From assembly GCA_022711465.1 (NCBI GenBank), contig JAKLEZ010000042.1, forward strand, positions 1-37,615: a stretch of DNA of 37,615 bases, read 5' to 3'. The stretch's first letter is position 1, and every line of letters begins with the position of its first letter. Under the pieces are notes generated by a model, which was not told where the DNA came from, made no database searches, and worked only from the letters and a program-made list of their open reading frames with translations. Below, piece after piece: positions 19,397-26,889 of this stretch. The translations under genes and the position numbers were made by a program. Source of the stretch: Planctomycetota bacterium (GTDB lineage: Bacteria > Planctomycetota > Phycisphaerae > UBA1845 > PWPN01).

Positions 19397-20566
19397 CTAC
19401 TGCTGAAAAGCCAAGCGGAAATAGACAGCCGGATCCTGGATGATGGTGGTCAGCACCTGGGATTGCCCACCCCCCTCGACGAGAAGCTGGCCGCTCTCAA
19501 AGGAAAGCTCGCGCTGGAAGGCCAGCGTCGGCGAGCGGTTCATGATATCGGTCAGAGGCACATGATAGAGGCCGACCAGATGACCGATCTCGTGGGCCGC
19601 GGTGTGAGACAGGCCGAGGACGATGTTGTTGATCGAGTTGATCGCGGCTGAGCGGCAGTCGGCCCCCCGTCCCTGAAAGCTGCCCACGTAAACGACGGCG
19701 CGGTCGTCGTACCTCTGATTGCCAGGATCGACGTAGGAGCCGCTGGGCAGGATCTCGCCGAAGATGACCGCGATCTGGCAGGAAGCCTGTTCCGAGGTCA
19801 GCGGCGGCACGGCGGCGTCGAAGGTTTCGCCCGGCGGGGCGAGTTTCCGCTGGGGTGAGAACTCCAGCTGGGAATACGGAGAGGTCGGCAAGGGGTCGGT
19901 ATCAGCGACGACATCGATGGGGGTGTCCTGGAGAATCGTCCGCAGTCTTTGAAGCACGCCCTCTCGAACCAGGGGGCTGATGTCCGACAGGAACTGCCGC
20001 TCGTCGGCGGTGAATGAGTCGGGGTCGACCAGGCCAGGCTGAGTGAGGTAGCCCTCGTCGAACACGACGCGGACCGTTTGTCTGGCCGGCGGCCGATGGC
20101 CTGACTCGCCGTCGTCGGCGGTGAGTACCGCCTGCCGACGGGTGCCGTCCGACGAGGGCTCGAACAGGACATACACGAAGTAGCGGCCGGCCTCCTGCAC
20201 CCGGTAGTTGAAGAACGCTCCGGGCGGTCCGCCGCCGGCCAGCAGTCCGATATCCGGTCGCTGCGGATCGGCCTTCAGAATCAGGGCGGCGGCGATCGAT
20301 TCGCCGGTCACCCGAAGCCGAAGTACTCGGCCGGCGTCAAGCCAGCCCAAGGGAGCGACGTCGTACTCGAGCAGGTGAGCTTGCCCATCGACAGCCACCG
20401 CCGGCAGATCCTGGAAAGGGTTGAACGCGGGCTTCAGGAACGGGCAACTGGCAAGGAGAACGGGCAGGGCCGCGGCGAGACCGAAGAGGACCGGTCCGCC
20501 GAAAGGAGCGACGCCGTGCCGGGGCGCCGGTCGGTGACACGGGATGTGCATCCGCCGCACTCTCAC
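19397..20566 (-). CDS. metzincin-type zinc metalloprotease, predicted lipoprotein
   Basis: The product has 389 residues from GTG 20566 (an ATG five codons on is an alternative). The N-terminus has a hydrophobic segment ending LLASC, a lipobox, so it is probably anchored outside the cytoplasm. An all-beta N-terminal region (to about residue 150) resembles a surface binding domain. The C-terminal catalytic site is HEIGHLVGLYH at 325-335 (HExxHxxGxxH) with the Met-turn DIM at 340-342, the signature of metzincins. Its GTG overlaps the stop of the upstream lipoprotein gene (GTGA, 20563-20566), so the pair is probably translated together. The metzincin sub-family and its target are unknown. Confidence 0.85.
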   Translation of the reverse strand: MRVRRMHIPCHRPAPRHGVAPFGGPVLFGLAAALPVLLASCPFLKPAFNPFQDLPAVAVDGQAHLLEYDVAPLGWLDAGRVLRLRVTGESIAAALILKADPQRPDIGLLAGGGPPGAFFNYRVQEAGRYFVYVLFEPSSDGTRRQAVLTADDGESGHRPPARQTVRVVFDEGYLTQPGLVDPDSFTADERQFLSDISPLVREGVLQRLRTILQDTPIDVVADTDPLPTSPYSQLEFSPQRKLAPPGETFDAAVPPLTSEQASCQIAVIFGEILPSGSYVDPGNQRYDDRAVVYVGSFQGRGADCRSAAINSINNIVLGLSHTAAHEIGHLVGLYHVPLTDIMNRSPTLAFQRELSFESGQLLVEGGGQSQVLTTIIQDPAVYFRLAFQQ

Positions 20567-21462
20567 TGGGGTTCCGCCACAAACACAATGCTGTCCAGCG
20601 GCGTTTCAACGTCGATCACATCCGGCCGGAACAGGTATCCGTCCTGAAAGACCTCGACCCGGTAGGCGCCCGGCGGACGATCCAGGCTAAAGCAGCCGAA
20701 GGCATCGGTCCGGGTCACCGCGATCGGATCGCTGTAACCGCTGTCGGGATCGTTGCCGGCGTCCGCGTCATCGAGCCGGGCCCTCCATCGGGTACGCAGC
20801 AAAACGCCGATGTTCTCGATTCCAGTGCCGTCGCGATCGACGACGCGGCCGGTGATGGCCGCATTCCAGGCCGGCTCGGGAGGCCGGAGGGCGGCCAGGC
20901 CGGGGTCCACCCCGACGGTCTGCCACGCGGCGTCGGCATTCGGAAAGCGTCCTGATTGGCGAATCCACGCATCGACCGGCGTATCCTGGGCGAACTTGAG
21001 GCGGGCCGTCCCCTCCGGCGCGTCCCAGTTCACGATGGTGTAGACCTCCACCGGTTCCACGTCGCAGGCCGGAACGTCGAGGATCTCGCCGCCAGCGAAA
21101 GGCTCCGATGCGACCGTCTCGCCGGCATCGAGGCCGATGGGAATCGAGGTGTTGACGCGGCGATAGAGCAGAAGCCGCACGTCGAGTGAGCCGGGGCAGG
21201 CGTGGTCCAGCAGCAAACTGAAATCCCCGCGATAGGTTCCTCCGGGAGGCAACAGCGGCAGGGTCGCGTAGTCCGTGTCGCCATGGGCTCGAATCGCCAG
21301 GGCGGCGTAGGCCTTGGTTGACAGGTTCGTGAATGCGAAGCGCGTCTCGACGGGCAGGATCGCCGGGTGGCCCGGTCCCAGGGTACTCAAGTCGACCGAC
21401 GCGCACGATGCCGCCGCGAGGACCATGCAGCCGGCCGGAATGGTTGCGCTATGGCGTCTCAC
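20563..21462 (-). CDS. predicted lipoprotein with carboxypeptidase-regulatory-like domain
   Basis: The product has 299 residues from GTG 21462. This start is chosen because GTGA overlaps the kinase stop (21459-21462) and because the N-terminus then forms a short lipoprotein signal (CMVLAAASC, lipobox Cys20). The frame stays open much further upstream, but that part overlaps the kinase and is a shadow. The middle is beta-rich and unrecognised. Residues about 200-295 look like a carboxypeptidase-regulatory-like beta sandwich (ITGRVVDRDGTGIENIGV and then DAFGCFSLDRPPGAYRVEV). It is probably a surface adhesin or partner protein encoded between the membrane kinase and the surface protease. Confidence 0.78.
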   Translation of the reverse strand: MRRHSATIPAGCMVLAAASCASVDLSTLGPGHPAILPVETRFAFTNLSTKAYAALAIRAHGDTDYATLPLLPPGGTYRGDFSLLLDHACPGSLDVRLLLYRRVNTSIPIGLDAGETVASEPFAGGEILDVPACDVEPVEVYTIVNWDAPEGTARLKFAQDTPVDAWIRQSGRFPNADAAWQTVGVDPGLAALRPPEPAWNAAITGRVVDRDGTGIENIGVLLRTRWRARLDDADAGNDPDSGYSDPIAVTRTDAFGCFSLDRPPGAYRVEVFQDGYLFRPDVIDVETPLDSIVFVAEPQ

Positions 21463-23882
21463 TTGCCGACCATCTCCATCACGATCCTGAGGCCCCAGTA
21501 CATGGATGGCTGCGACGCGTCGCTGTAGTTTCGCTGGGCAGAACTGCACACCAGCGAAGGTGAATAGTAGGCCCCGCCGCGCAAGATGTAAAGACGACCC
21601 GCCTGCTCGGGGGCGACTCGCGGATCCGAGATGGCCTCCGGAGGCATGCGGCTGTCGGTCCATTCCCAGAGGTTGCCGTGCATATCGAACAGCCCGAACA
21701 TGTTGGGCATCTTCTGTCCGACCGGTGGCGAGAATCCTGCGGTGTGGAAGCCGCAGCAGTTGGCGAAAAGCGGCACATCGTTCTCGCGGTCGCCGAAGCA
21801 GAACCAGCCCGGGTTGCCGGCCCGGCAGGCATACTCCCACTCGTCCTCGGCAGGCAGTCGATACCGCCGCCTCGGCGTGGCCGCCGCGCCCCTGACACTC
21901 AGCCACGCGCAGTAGCTGCGGGCGGTATCCAGGCTCAGCCAGCCCGCCGGCTCTTCCAGGCCCGCACGATCGATCTGGGCCTGCAGGGCCTGGGTACACA
22001 GAGCCAGCGGTTCGCGCAGCTGCGGGGATGCCTCGATGAGGGCCTTCATCCGGTCGGCTTCGGCAGGATCGTTCATGAAGCCGGCAAACGCACCTGCTGT
22101 CACCTCTGTCGTGGCCAGATAGAATGAGGCGATCGGGCGCCCCGGATGCGACTGTTTCGCCTTGTGCGGAGCGGCCGCCTCCGTCGGCGGCACGCCCCGT
22201 TGGAACGACTCGCACCCGGGGATTCGAACGAAGGCCAGCGAGGAGAGATCATCCACGAAGATGTCCCCGGCGGTACGGCACGGCTCGGGACGGCCGAGGC
22301 GTGCAGCCGCCCATCGAGCGGCCGACACCACGCCGGGGTTCGACTCCGAGTGAACGGCGCGGACGCACAACTCCGCCAGCTCGGTGTCTTGCCCCCCCTG
22401 CTGCCCGATCAGGCAGAATGCGGCGTACTTCTGCCGACAGCTGCCCGAGGTTGCCTTGGCTCTGAGTTGCGCGCGCAGAGTCGCCGGCTCCGGCCACTGC
22501 ATCGTCGCCAATTCGAGCCACTCGCCGTGCTTGCAGAGCAGCCCGCCGTCGACGGATTCCCAGAACGCGACCGGGTTTGACCAAGGGCCGCCACGTGCCC
22601 CCTTGATTCGCTCGGTGAAGGCCGGTGAAGCCACACACCGCGCCGTCTCATCGGCCAGGAATGCCTTGACTCGCCTCGAGGCCCGCGAGATCTCTCTGGC
22701 CGCCTGGGCGGGATCCTGCACGAAATGGGTCAGAATGCCGGCAGCGGCGGCGCGGTCGCCTTTCTCCCGTTCGGCCCGGAGCATCAGCCCGCCGGTCATG
22801 AGCGCCACGACGGCCACCGCCAGAGCCACTCCGAGAGGATTCCGCTGCACGAACTTCCGGACCCGGTATGGCCGATGATGGGCCAGCGGACTCACCGGCC
22901 TGCCGCGATCCATGGCGTCCAGATCGGCACGAATCTCGGCCATTGCGTCGTAGCGGTCTTCCGGTTTCGGGGCCATGCACTTGGCGACCACGGCCGCCAG
23001 CTCCGTCCCGGCAGCGGTTGCGAGTTCGCGATCGCTCGCGGTGACCGGGGCGCCCGCGATCATACCGCGGTATCTCTCCAACCGATCGCCCAAGGTGGCT
23101 GCGTTATCCAGAGACGCGATATTGACTGCGGTGGCGTGCGAGACACGGCCGGTGAGAATCGAGAAGAGTGTCGCCCCCAAGGCATACACATCCCAGCGAA
23201 CGTCCGGCTGTACCGGCTGGCCGAGCTCGGTGACTCGGGCCTGCTCCGGGGCCATGTAGAACAGCGTGCCCAGCGATGCCGCCGATTCGGTGAACACGCG
23301 CGACTGCCCGAAGTCGACGACGCGTACCCGGTCCTGCTCGTCGATGAGCACGTTGGCCGGCTTCAGATCACAGTGAATCAGGCCCTTGCGGTGCACGTAG
23401 CCGAGGGCATCACACATCTGCCGAGCCCATTCGATCACCTTGGTGCGGCCGGCGGGTGCGTCCGGGCGCACGAACTGCTGTAAGGAACCGCCGCTCAACA
23501 GGTCGATCACGTAAAATGGCGGATCGCTGTCCAGGCCGGCGTCAAGCAGAGTCACGACGTGAGGATGCCGATCAAGGCGGAGGAGCCTTTCGATCTCCCG
23601 CTGCAGGAAGATCCAGTCGAGCCCTCCTCGCTTCTTGAAGACCTTGACGGCCACCTCCTTGCGGGTGCGAAGCTGCCAGGCCCGCCAGACCTGGCCGTAG
23701 GCTCCCTCCCCGAGCAACTCCGCCAACACGTAGCCGGTGATCTTCGGGGCGGCGGGGTGTTGGACGACATGGCGGGGCAGCGACAAGTCGAGGGAGACAC
23801 CGAGACCGTCCGGCGACTGGACTTCCGTCGCCCGTTCGGTGGATGCCGTGCTCGGCCGATCCTGAGGGTTGTCTGAGTTCAT
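21459..23882 (-). CDS. membrane Ser/Thr kinase fused to a SUMF1 (FGE-like) domain
   Basis: The product has 807 residues from ATG 23882 (GGGA eight bases upstream; an in-frame TTG at 23903 is less likely). The kinase domain is at about 50-328: GEGAYGQVW loop, Lys80 in VAVKVFK, HCDLKPAN at 170-177 (non-RD), DFG at 190-192 and YMAPEQA. A membrane segment lies near 350-368. After a linker of about 190 residues, the C-terminal 260 residues form a SUMF1/formylglycine-generating-enzyme-like domain, with RYRLPAEDEWEYACRAG, MFGLFDMHGNLWEWTDS and LRGGAYYS. The paired catalytic cysteines of true FGE seem missing; only one Cys lies in the GGAYYSPSLVCSSAQRN stretch. The extracytoplasmic domain is therefore more likely a binding or sensing module. 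It is the first gene of the operon. Confidence 0.93.
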   Translation of the reverse strand: MNSDNPQDRPSTASTERATEVQSPDGLGVSLDLSLPRHVVQHPAAPKITGYVLAELLGEGAYGQVWRAWQLRTRKEVAVKVFKKRGGLDWIFLQREIERLLRLDRHPHVVTLLDAGLDSDPPFYVIDLLSGGSLQQFVRPDAPAGRTKVIEWARQMCDALGYVHRKGLIHCDLKPANVLIDEQDRVRVVDFGQSRVFTESAASLGTLFYMAPEQARVTELGQPVQPDVRWDVYALGATLFSILTGRVSHATAVNIASLDNAATLGDRLERYRGMIAGAPVTASDRELATAAGTELAAVVAKCMAPKPEDRYDAMAEIRADLDAMDRGRPVSPLAHHRPYRVRKFVQRNPLGVALAVAVVALMTGGLMLRAEREKGDRAAAAGILTHFVQDPAQAAREISRASRRVKAFLADETARCVASPAFTERIKGARGGPWSNPVAFWESVDGGLLCKHGEWLELATMQWPEPATLRAQLRAKATSGSCRQKYAAFCLIGQQGGQDTELAELCVRAVHSESNPGVVSAARWAAARLGRPEPCRTAGDIFVDDLSSLAFVRIPGCESFQRGVPPTEAAAPHKAKQSHPGRPIASFYLATTEVTAGAFAGFMNDPAEADRMKALIEASPQLREPLALCTQALQAQIDRAGLEEPAGWLSLDTARSYCAWLSVRGAAATPRRRYRLPAEDEWEYACRAGNPGWFCFGDRENDVPLFANCCGFHTAGFSPPVGQKMPNMFGLFDMHGNLWEWTDSRMPPEAISDPRVAPEQAGRLYILRGGAYYSPSLVCSSAQRNYSDASQPSMYWGLRIVMEMVGK

Positions 23883-23920
23883 CACCAATGTCCCGGTGGA
23901 CAAGTCGATCGTCGGGCATC

Positions 23921-23948
23921 ATCGTATGGGGTACGGAGAGAGTGTCAA
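23921..23948 (-). promoter_or_regulatory. candidate promoter of the kinase-SUMF1 operon
   Basis: On the minus strand a perfect TTGACA (complement of 23943-23948) and TACGAT (complement of 23921-23926) are 16 bp apart. Transcription would start about 30 bases before the chosen ATG at 23882, which also supports that start. The match is strong for this GC-rich sequence. Confidence 0.5.
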
Positions 23949-24227
23949 CCGGGTTCGAAGCTGGTGACGCCGGAAAGCCCATCCGGCGGAAGGCGGGGAG
24001 TCCGGCCTCTGTATGTTCGGGCGATCTCGAGAGCCGGCTTCATGCCCATGTACCGGGCCACGGTCGCACCTGACCGGTCCAGCTCCGGCGCATTTGGGCA
24101 GACCGGTTCGAGAAGGCCTGCTCGCATCTTCTTTTCTGCCGGAGAACGGGCAGCCGTTGGCCGAGATTCGAGGGAGCGATCCGATCAGTGGAGGAGAATC
24201 GGGTCGAGGGTGAGGCCGGGGGCAGTC
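23949..24227. other. intergenic stretch with a stable hairpin, no supported gene
   Basis: A perfect 7-bp stem, CGCCGGA (23968-23974) with TCCGGCG (23982-23988), closes a 7-base loop. It could terminate or insulate the leftward membrane-protein operon that ends at 24228, although no T-tract follows. A 60-codon leftward frame (23945-24127) has no recognisable content. Confidence 0.4.
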
Positions 24228-24470
24228 CTAGGCCGCCAACTCGAAGAGGACCATGAGCACGATGCCCACCAAGTACATTCCGACCACGATGGTGATCCAA
24301 CTGACCAGGGCGGCCAGGGGAATGTCACGAAGCCTGTCGCAACGCGTCGTCTTGTAGACGATGCTGACCGCCATGCACAGCGGCAGCAGGAAGATCATCT
24401 GCGTGCGTGGGGTCAGCACGATAGGGGTGATGAAGAGCGTGGCGAGAACGGACATGGCGGGAGCCATCAT
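24228..24470 (-). CDS. small integral membrane protein, function unknown
   Basis: The product has 80 residues from ATG 24470. Two or three hydrophobic segments fill it: VLATLFITPIVLTP, IFLLPLCMAVSIVY and VSWITIVVGMYLVGIVLMVL. The start is fixed by the ATGA overlap (24467-24470) with the stop of the DUF6677-like gene, so the two are probably translated and working together in the membrane. The frame continues further upstream, but that part has no membrane character and is a shadow of the previous gene. Confidence 0.7.
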   Translation of the reverse strand: MMAPAMSVLATLFITPIVLTPRTQMIFLLPLCMAVSIVYKTTRCDRLRDIPLAALVSWITIVVGMYLVGIVLMVLFELAA

Positions 24471-24994
24471 GGTCCGGCCCTCCGAGATGCTGCCGGGGCG
24501 GCACGAGACTCCTGGCCCGTTCCCTTCTCGATCCTGGCCAGCACATCGAAGATGGCCAGCAGATTGAGCATGCCGGCGATGGCGGTGTAGACTACGGCGG
24601 TGTCCTCCGTGTGGCCATAGGCGTACCATCCTGGATCGCCGCCGGTCTCCGGAGCGCCGGAGTGCTTACCCCAGGTCATGGCCACGATGGGATGGGCCCC
24701 GGCACAGACCTGGCCCAGGAACCAGAGGAAGCGATCTTTGGAGTTGACCGTGTTCTTGACTCCCCCGATGGCGATGCCGCTCCAGAACGTCAGGCCGATC
24801 ACCACGAGGAAGATGGTACCTCGGGCTCGTTCTCCAATGAACAAGTGCCCTGCGCCGGGCACGAGCCAACCGAGGAACGCAGCCAAAGGCATACGCAGCG
24901 CCGGCGGTATTGCATCGGAACGGGATCGCATCTGAGTAGCAGTTTCCCTCGAAGGACGGGGCTTCCGCACGGGGAAGCCGCGCACGACGTTCAT
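24467..24994 (-). CDS. DUF6677-like multi-pass membrane protein
   Basis: The product has 175 residues. After a basic N-terminus comes LAAFLGWLVPGAGHLFIGER, a pattern found in TM2-like and DUF6677 small membrane proteins common in planctomycetes, then further membrane segments (GTIFLVVIGLTFWSGIAIG, and one around IAGMLNLLAIFDVLARIEKG). The conserved loop with TGGDPGWYAYGHTEDTAVVYT is probably functional, but its role is unknown. Its ATG (24992-24994) directly follows the TGA of the zinc-ribbon gene, and its own stop overlaps the next start. The family name is from memory and could be a near relative. Confidence 0.7.
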   Translation of the reverse strand: MNVVRGFPVRKPRPSRETATQMRSRSDAIPPALRMPLAAFLGWLVPGAGHLFIGERARGTIFLVVIGLTFWSGIAIGGVKNTVNSKDRFLWFLGQVCAGAHPIVAMTWGKHSGAPETGGDPGWYAYGHTEDTAVVYTAIAGMLNLLAIFDVLARIEKGTGQESRAAPAASRRAGP

Positions 24995-25228
24995 TCACAT
25001 CGGACAATGCCCTGAGGCGGCTCCCGGACACTGCTGGCAACATGGCCCGCCGGGTGCGAGGGCGCAGGTGTTCCCTCCGCCCTGCCGGGCGGCGAACACA
25101 CTCATCTGCCGCTCGACCTTGCCGCTCCCGCACGCCGGGCATTGGGTGCGTTCAGGCGTGTTCATCGAGCGCGCCAAGTGCTCGAATGCGTGGTTGCATT
25201 CCTGGCACACGTATTCATAAATCGGCAT
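24995..25228 (-). CDS. FmdB-type putative regulatory zinc ribbon protein
   Basis: The product has 77 residues from the ATG that gives MPIYEYVCQEC, the invariant opening of the FmdB/CxxC-CxxC small regulatory family. Two Cys pairs (CQEC and CPAC, about 24 residues apart) form the zinc ribbon. The tail is unusually rich in Cys (CALAPGGPCCQQCPGAASGHCP) and may bind a further metal. The exact role of the family is not known. It leads an operon with the two membrane proteins and has its own candidate promoter. Confidence 0.88.
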   Translation of the reverse strand: MPIYEYVCQECNHAFEHLARSMNTPERTQCPACGSGKVERQMSVFAARQGGGNTCALAPGGPCCQQCPGAASGHCPM

Positions 25229-25290
25229 TTGGCAACCTCTTACCGCCAACAGTCACATTCCGCCGCACAAGCCGGTGGAGACGGAGTCCC

Positions 25291-25319
25291 AGTATAGAAA
25301 CGTGTGGCGGAGCACGCAA
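25291..25319 (-). promoter_or_regulatory. candidate promoter of the zinc-ribbon/membrane-protein operon
   Basis: On the minus strand TTGCGT (complement of 25314-25319) and TATACT (complement of 25291-25296) are 17 bp apart. It lies about 60 bp upstream of the FmdB-type start and just after the end of the helicase-side spacer, giving a leader of about 56 bases. Confidence 0.5.
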
Positions 25320-25408
25320 GTTCGGGCGACAGCCCGGCCTGTTCGACTGCCCGAGCCGCCTGCCCAAGGGCGAAGGGAAGGTGGCCGAGGTGCGAGCCTC
25401 CTGAGAGC

Positions 25409-26746
25409 CTACAAACGCCGTCGCCGGCTTCTGAACTTGGCTCCAAGGGTCTTCGGACGCTGGGAGGGCGAAGCCGACTGAGCCGGTGCAGTACCGCCGG
25501 GGACAGAAGGCGGCTCCGCAGCAGACACTGGCGAGGCCCGGGCAGGTCCTCTCGGCCGTCTGCCGGGCGGCGGCGAGAACCCTCCCAACTCCCCGCGCGG
25601 GGGAGAACCGGGCACGAAGTTCTCGAGCCGCTCCTCGGTGATCTGGAGATTGATCAGTTTCTCGACCTCAGTGAGCAGCTTACCCTGTTCACGTGTGACG
25701 AAGGTGATCGCCTTCCCGAACGAACCCATGCGGGCGGTCCGGCCGATACGGTGAACGTAGGCCTCCGGGTCGACGGGTATGTCGTAGTTGACGATGTGGG
25801 TGATTCCGTGGACATCGATGCCGCGAGACGCCAGGTCGGTGGCCACCAGGACGTGGAGGTTGTGTTTGCGGAACCGCTCCATGACCCGCTCTCGCTTGCT
25901 CTGCACCAGATCCCCGTGGATCTCGCGAGCGTCGATCCCCTCAACATGCAACCTCTTGGCGAGCTTCATGACCCCGCGCTTGGTGTTACAGAACACGATG
26001 GCCAGCTTGGGCTGTTCGCGCTCCAGGACCATCTGAAGCAGCCTGAACTTGTCCCACGGCTCGACGCCGATGAACACCTGGGTGACCTCTTCGACGGTGA
26101 TCTCGTCGCGGGAGACGTTGACCTCCACCGCATCCCGGGTGAACTGGCCAGCCAGCCGTTTGATTTCGTCGCTCAGCGTGGCGGATACAAACACCGTCTG
26201 ATGGGGGCTGGTGATTTTGCCGAGGATCAGTCGAATATCATCGCGGAAACCGATGTCGAGCATGCGGTCCACTTCGTCGAGAACGACGAATCGGACGTCG
26301 CCGAGGCTCAGAGCCCCCCGCTCAAGCAGGTCGATGAGCCGACCGGGCGTCCCCACGACGACGCAGGGCTTCTTGCCCAGAGAGTGCAGCTGGGACTTGA
26401 TCCGTTGTCCACCGTAGACGGGCACGATGCGCAGTCCGAGGAACTCGGAAAGGCGGAGCAGTTCGGCCGCCACCTGGACGGCGAGTTCGCGGGTAGGCAC
26501 AAGCACGAGGAGCTGCAGACCCATGTCGCGATTCACCATCTGCATGCAAGACAGCCCGAAAGCGGCGGTCTTGCCGGTTCCCGTTCGGGCCTGACCCAGG
26601 GCGTCGCGTCCGCTCAGCACCACGGGGATGAGCTGCTTCTGAATCTCGGAAGGCTCGACAAAGCCGATCTTGGCCAGGGCACGGAGTAACGGGGGTTCAA
26701 TGCCCAGTTCAGCGAAGGCGGCGGGAGCAGCTTGAGCTTTCTTCAT
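25409..26746 (-). CDS. DEAD-box RNA helicase (RhlE-like)
   Basis: The product has 445 residues. Superfamily 2 helicase motifs are in order: an N-terminal Q-motif region (FVEPSEIQKQLIP), motif I ARTGTGKT, PTREL, TPGR, motif II DEVD (Val for Ala of DEAD), SAT, then VFCNT, ATDLASRGID and HRIGRTAR in the second lobe. The C-terminal 70 residues are Pro/Arg-rich and end in RSRRRRL, a basic RNA-binding tail typical of RhlE-type helicases. It acts in ribosome assembly or RNA turnover, often in cold conditions. It is transcribed divergently from alanine racemase. The ribosome site is weak. Confidence 0.93.
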   Translation of the reverse strand: MKKAQAAPAAFAELGIEPPLLRALAKIGFVEPSEIQKQLIPVVLSGRDALGQARTGTGKTAAFGLSCMQMVNRDMGLQLLVLVPTRELAVQVAAELLRLSEFLGLRIVPVYGGQRIKSQLHSLGKKPCVVVGTPGRLIDLLERGALSLGDVRFVVLDEVDRMLDIGFRDDIRLILGKITSPHQTVFVSATLSDEIKRLAGQFTRDAVEVNVSRDEITVEEVTQVFIGVEPWDKFRLLQMVLEREQPKLAIVFCNTKRGVMKLAKRLHVEGIDAREIHGDLVQSKRERVMERFRKHNLHVLVATDLASRGIDVHGITHIVNYDIPVDPEAYVHRIGRTARMGSFGKAITFVTREQGKLLTEVEKLINLQITEERLENFVPGSPPRGELGGFSPPPGRRPRGPARASPVSAAEPPSVPGGTAPAQSASPSQRPKTLGAKFRSRRRRL

Positions 26747-26850
26747 GGCAGCGTTTCGTGCGGCCCGGCGGGGTTTCGTGACTTCAAAGACAATTCCGAC
26801 GATTCATGGGTGTTCATTTTAACCCTGATCAGCGTTCTCGGCCAGTCCTC

Positions 26851-26879
26851 TTGCCCGCGTGCCCGGAGCTGGGTAGAGT
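26851..26879 (+). promoter_or_regulatory. candidate promoter very close to the alanine racemase start
   Basis: TTGCCC (26851-26856) and TAGAGT (26874-26879) are 17 bp apart. The predicted transcription start, near 26886, would lie only a few bases before ATG 26890, giving a nearly leaderless mRNA. The helicase transcript runs the other way from the same region. Confidence 0.3.
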
Positions 26880-26889
26880 GCACGGCCCC

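Noticed and set aside
21463..22215. Upstream extension of the lipoprotein frame within the kinase gene
   Set aside because: It overlaps the SUMF1 domain in another frame and has Arg/Gly-rich shadow composition. The GTGA junction gives a better start with a signal peptide.
23968..24010. Possible riboswitch upstream of the kinase-SUMF1 operon
   Set aside because: The hairpin lies upstream of the predicted promoter, outside the leader, and no known riboswitch core was recognised.
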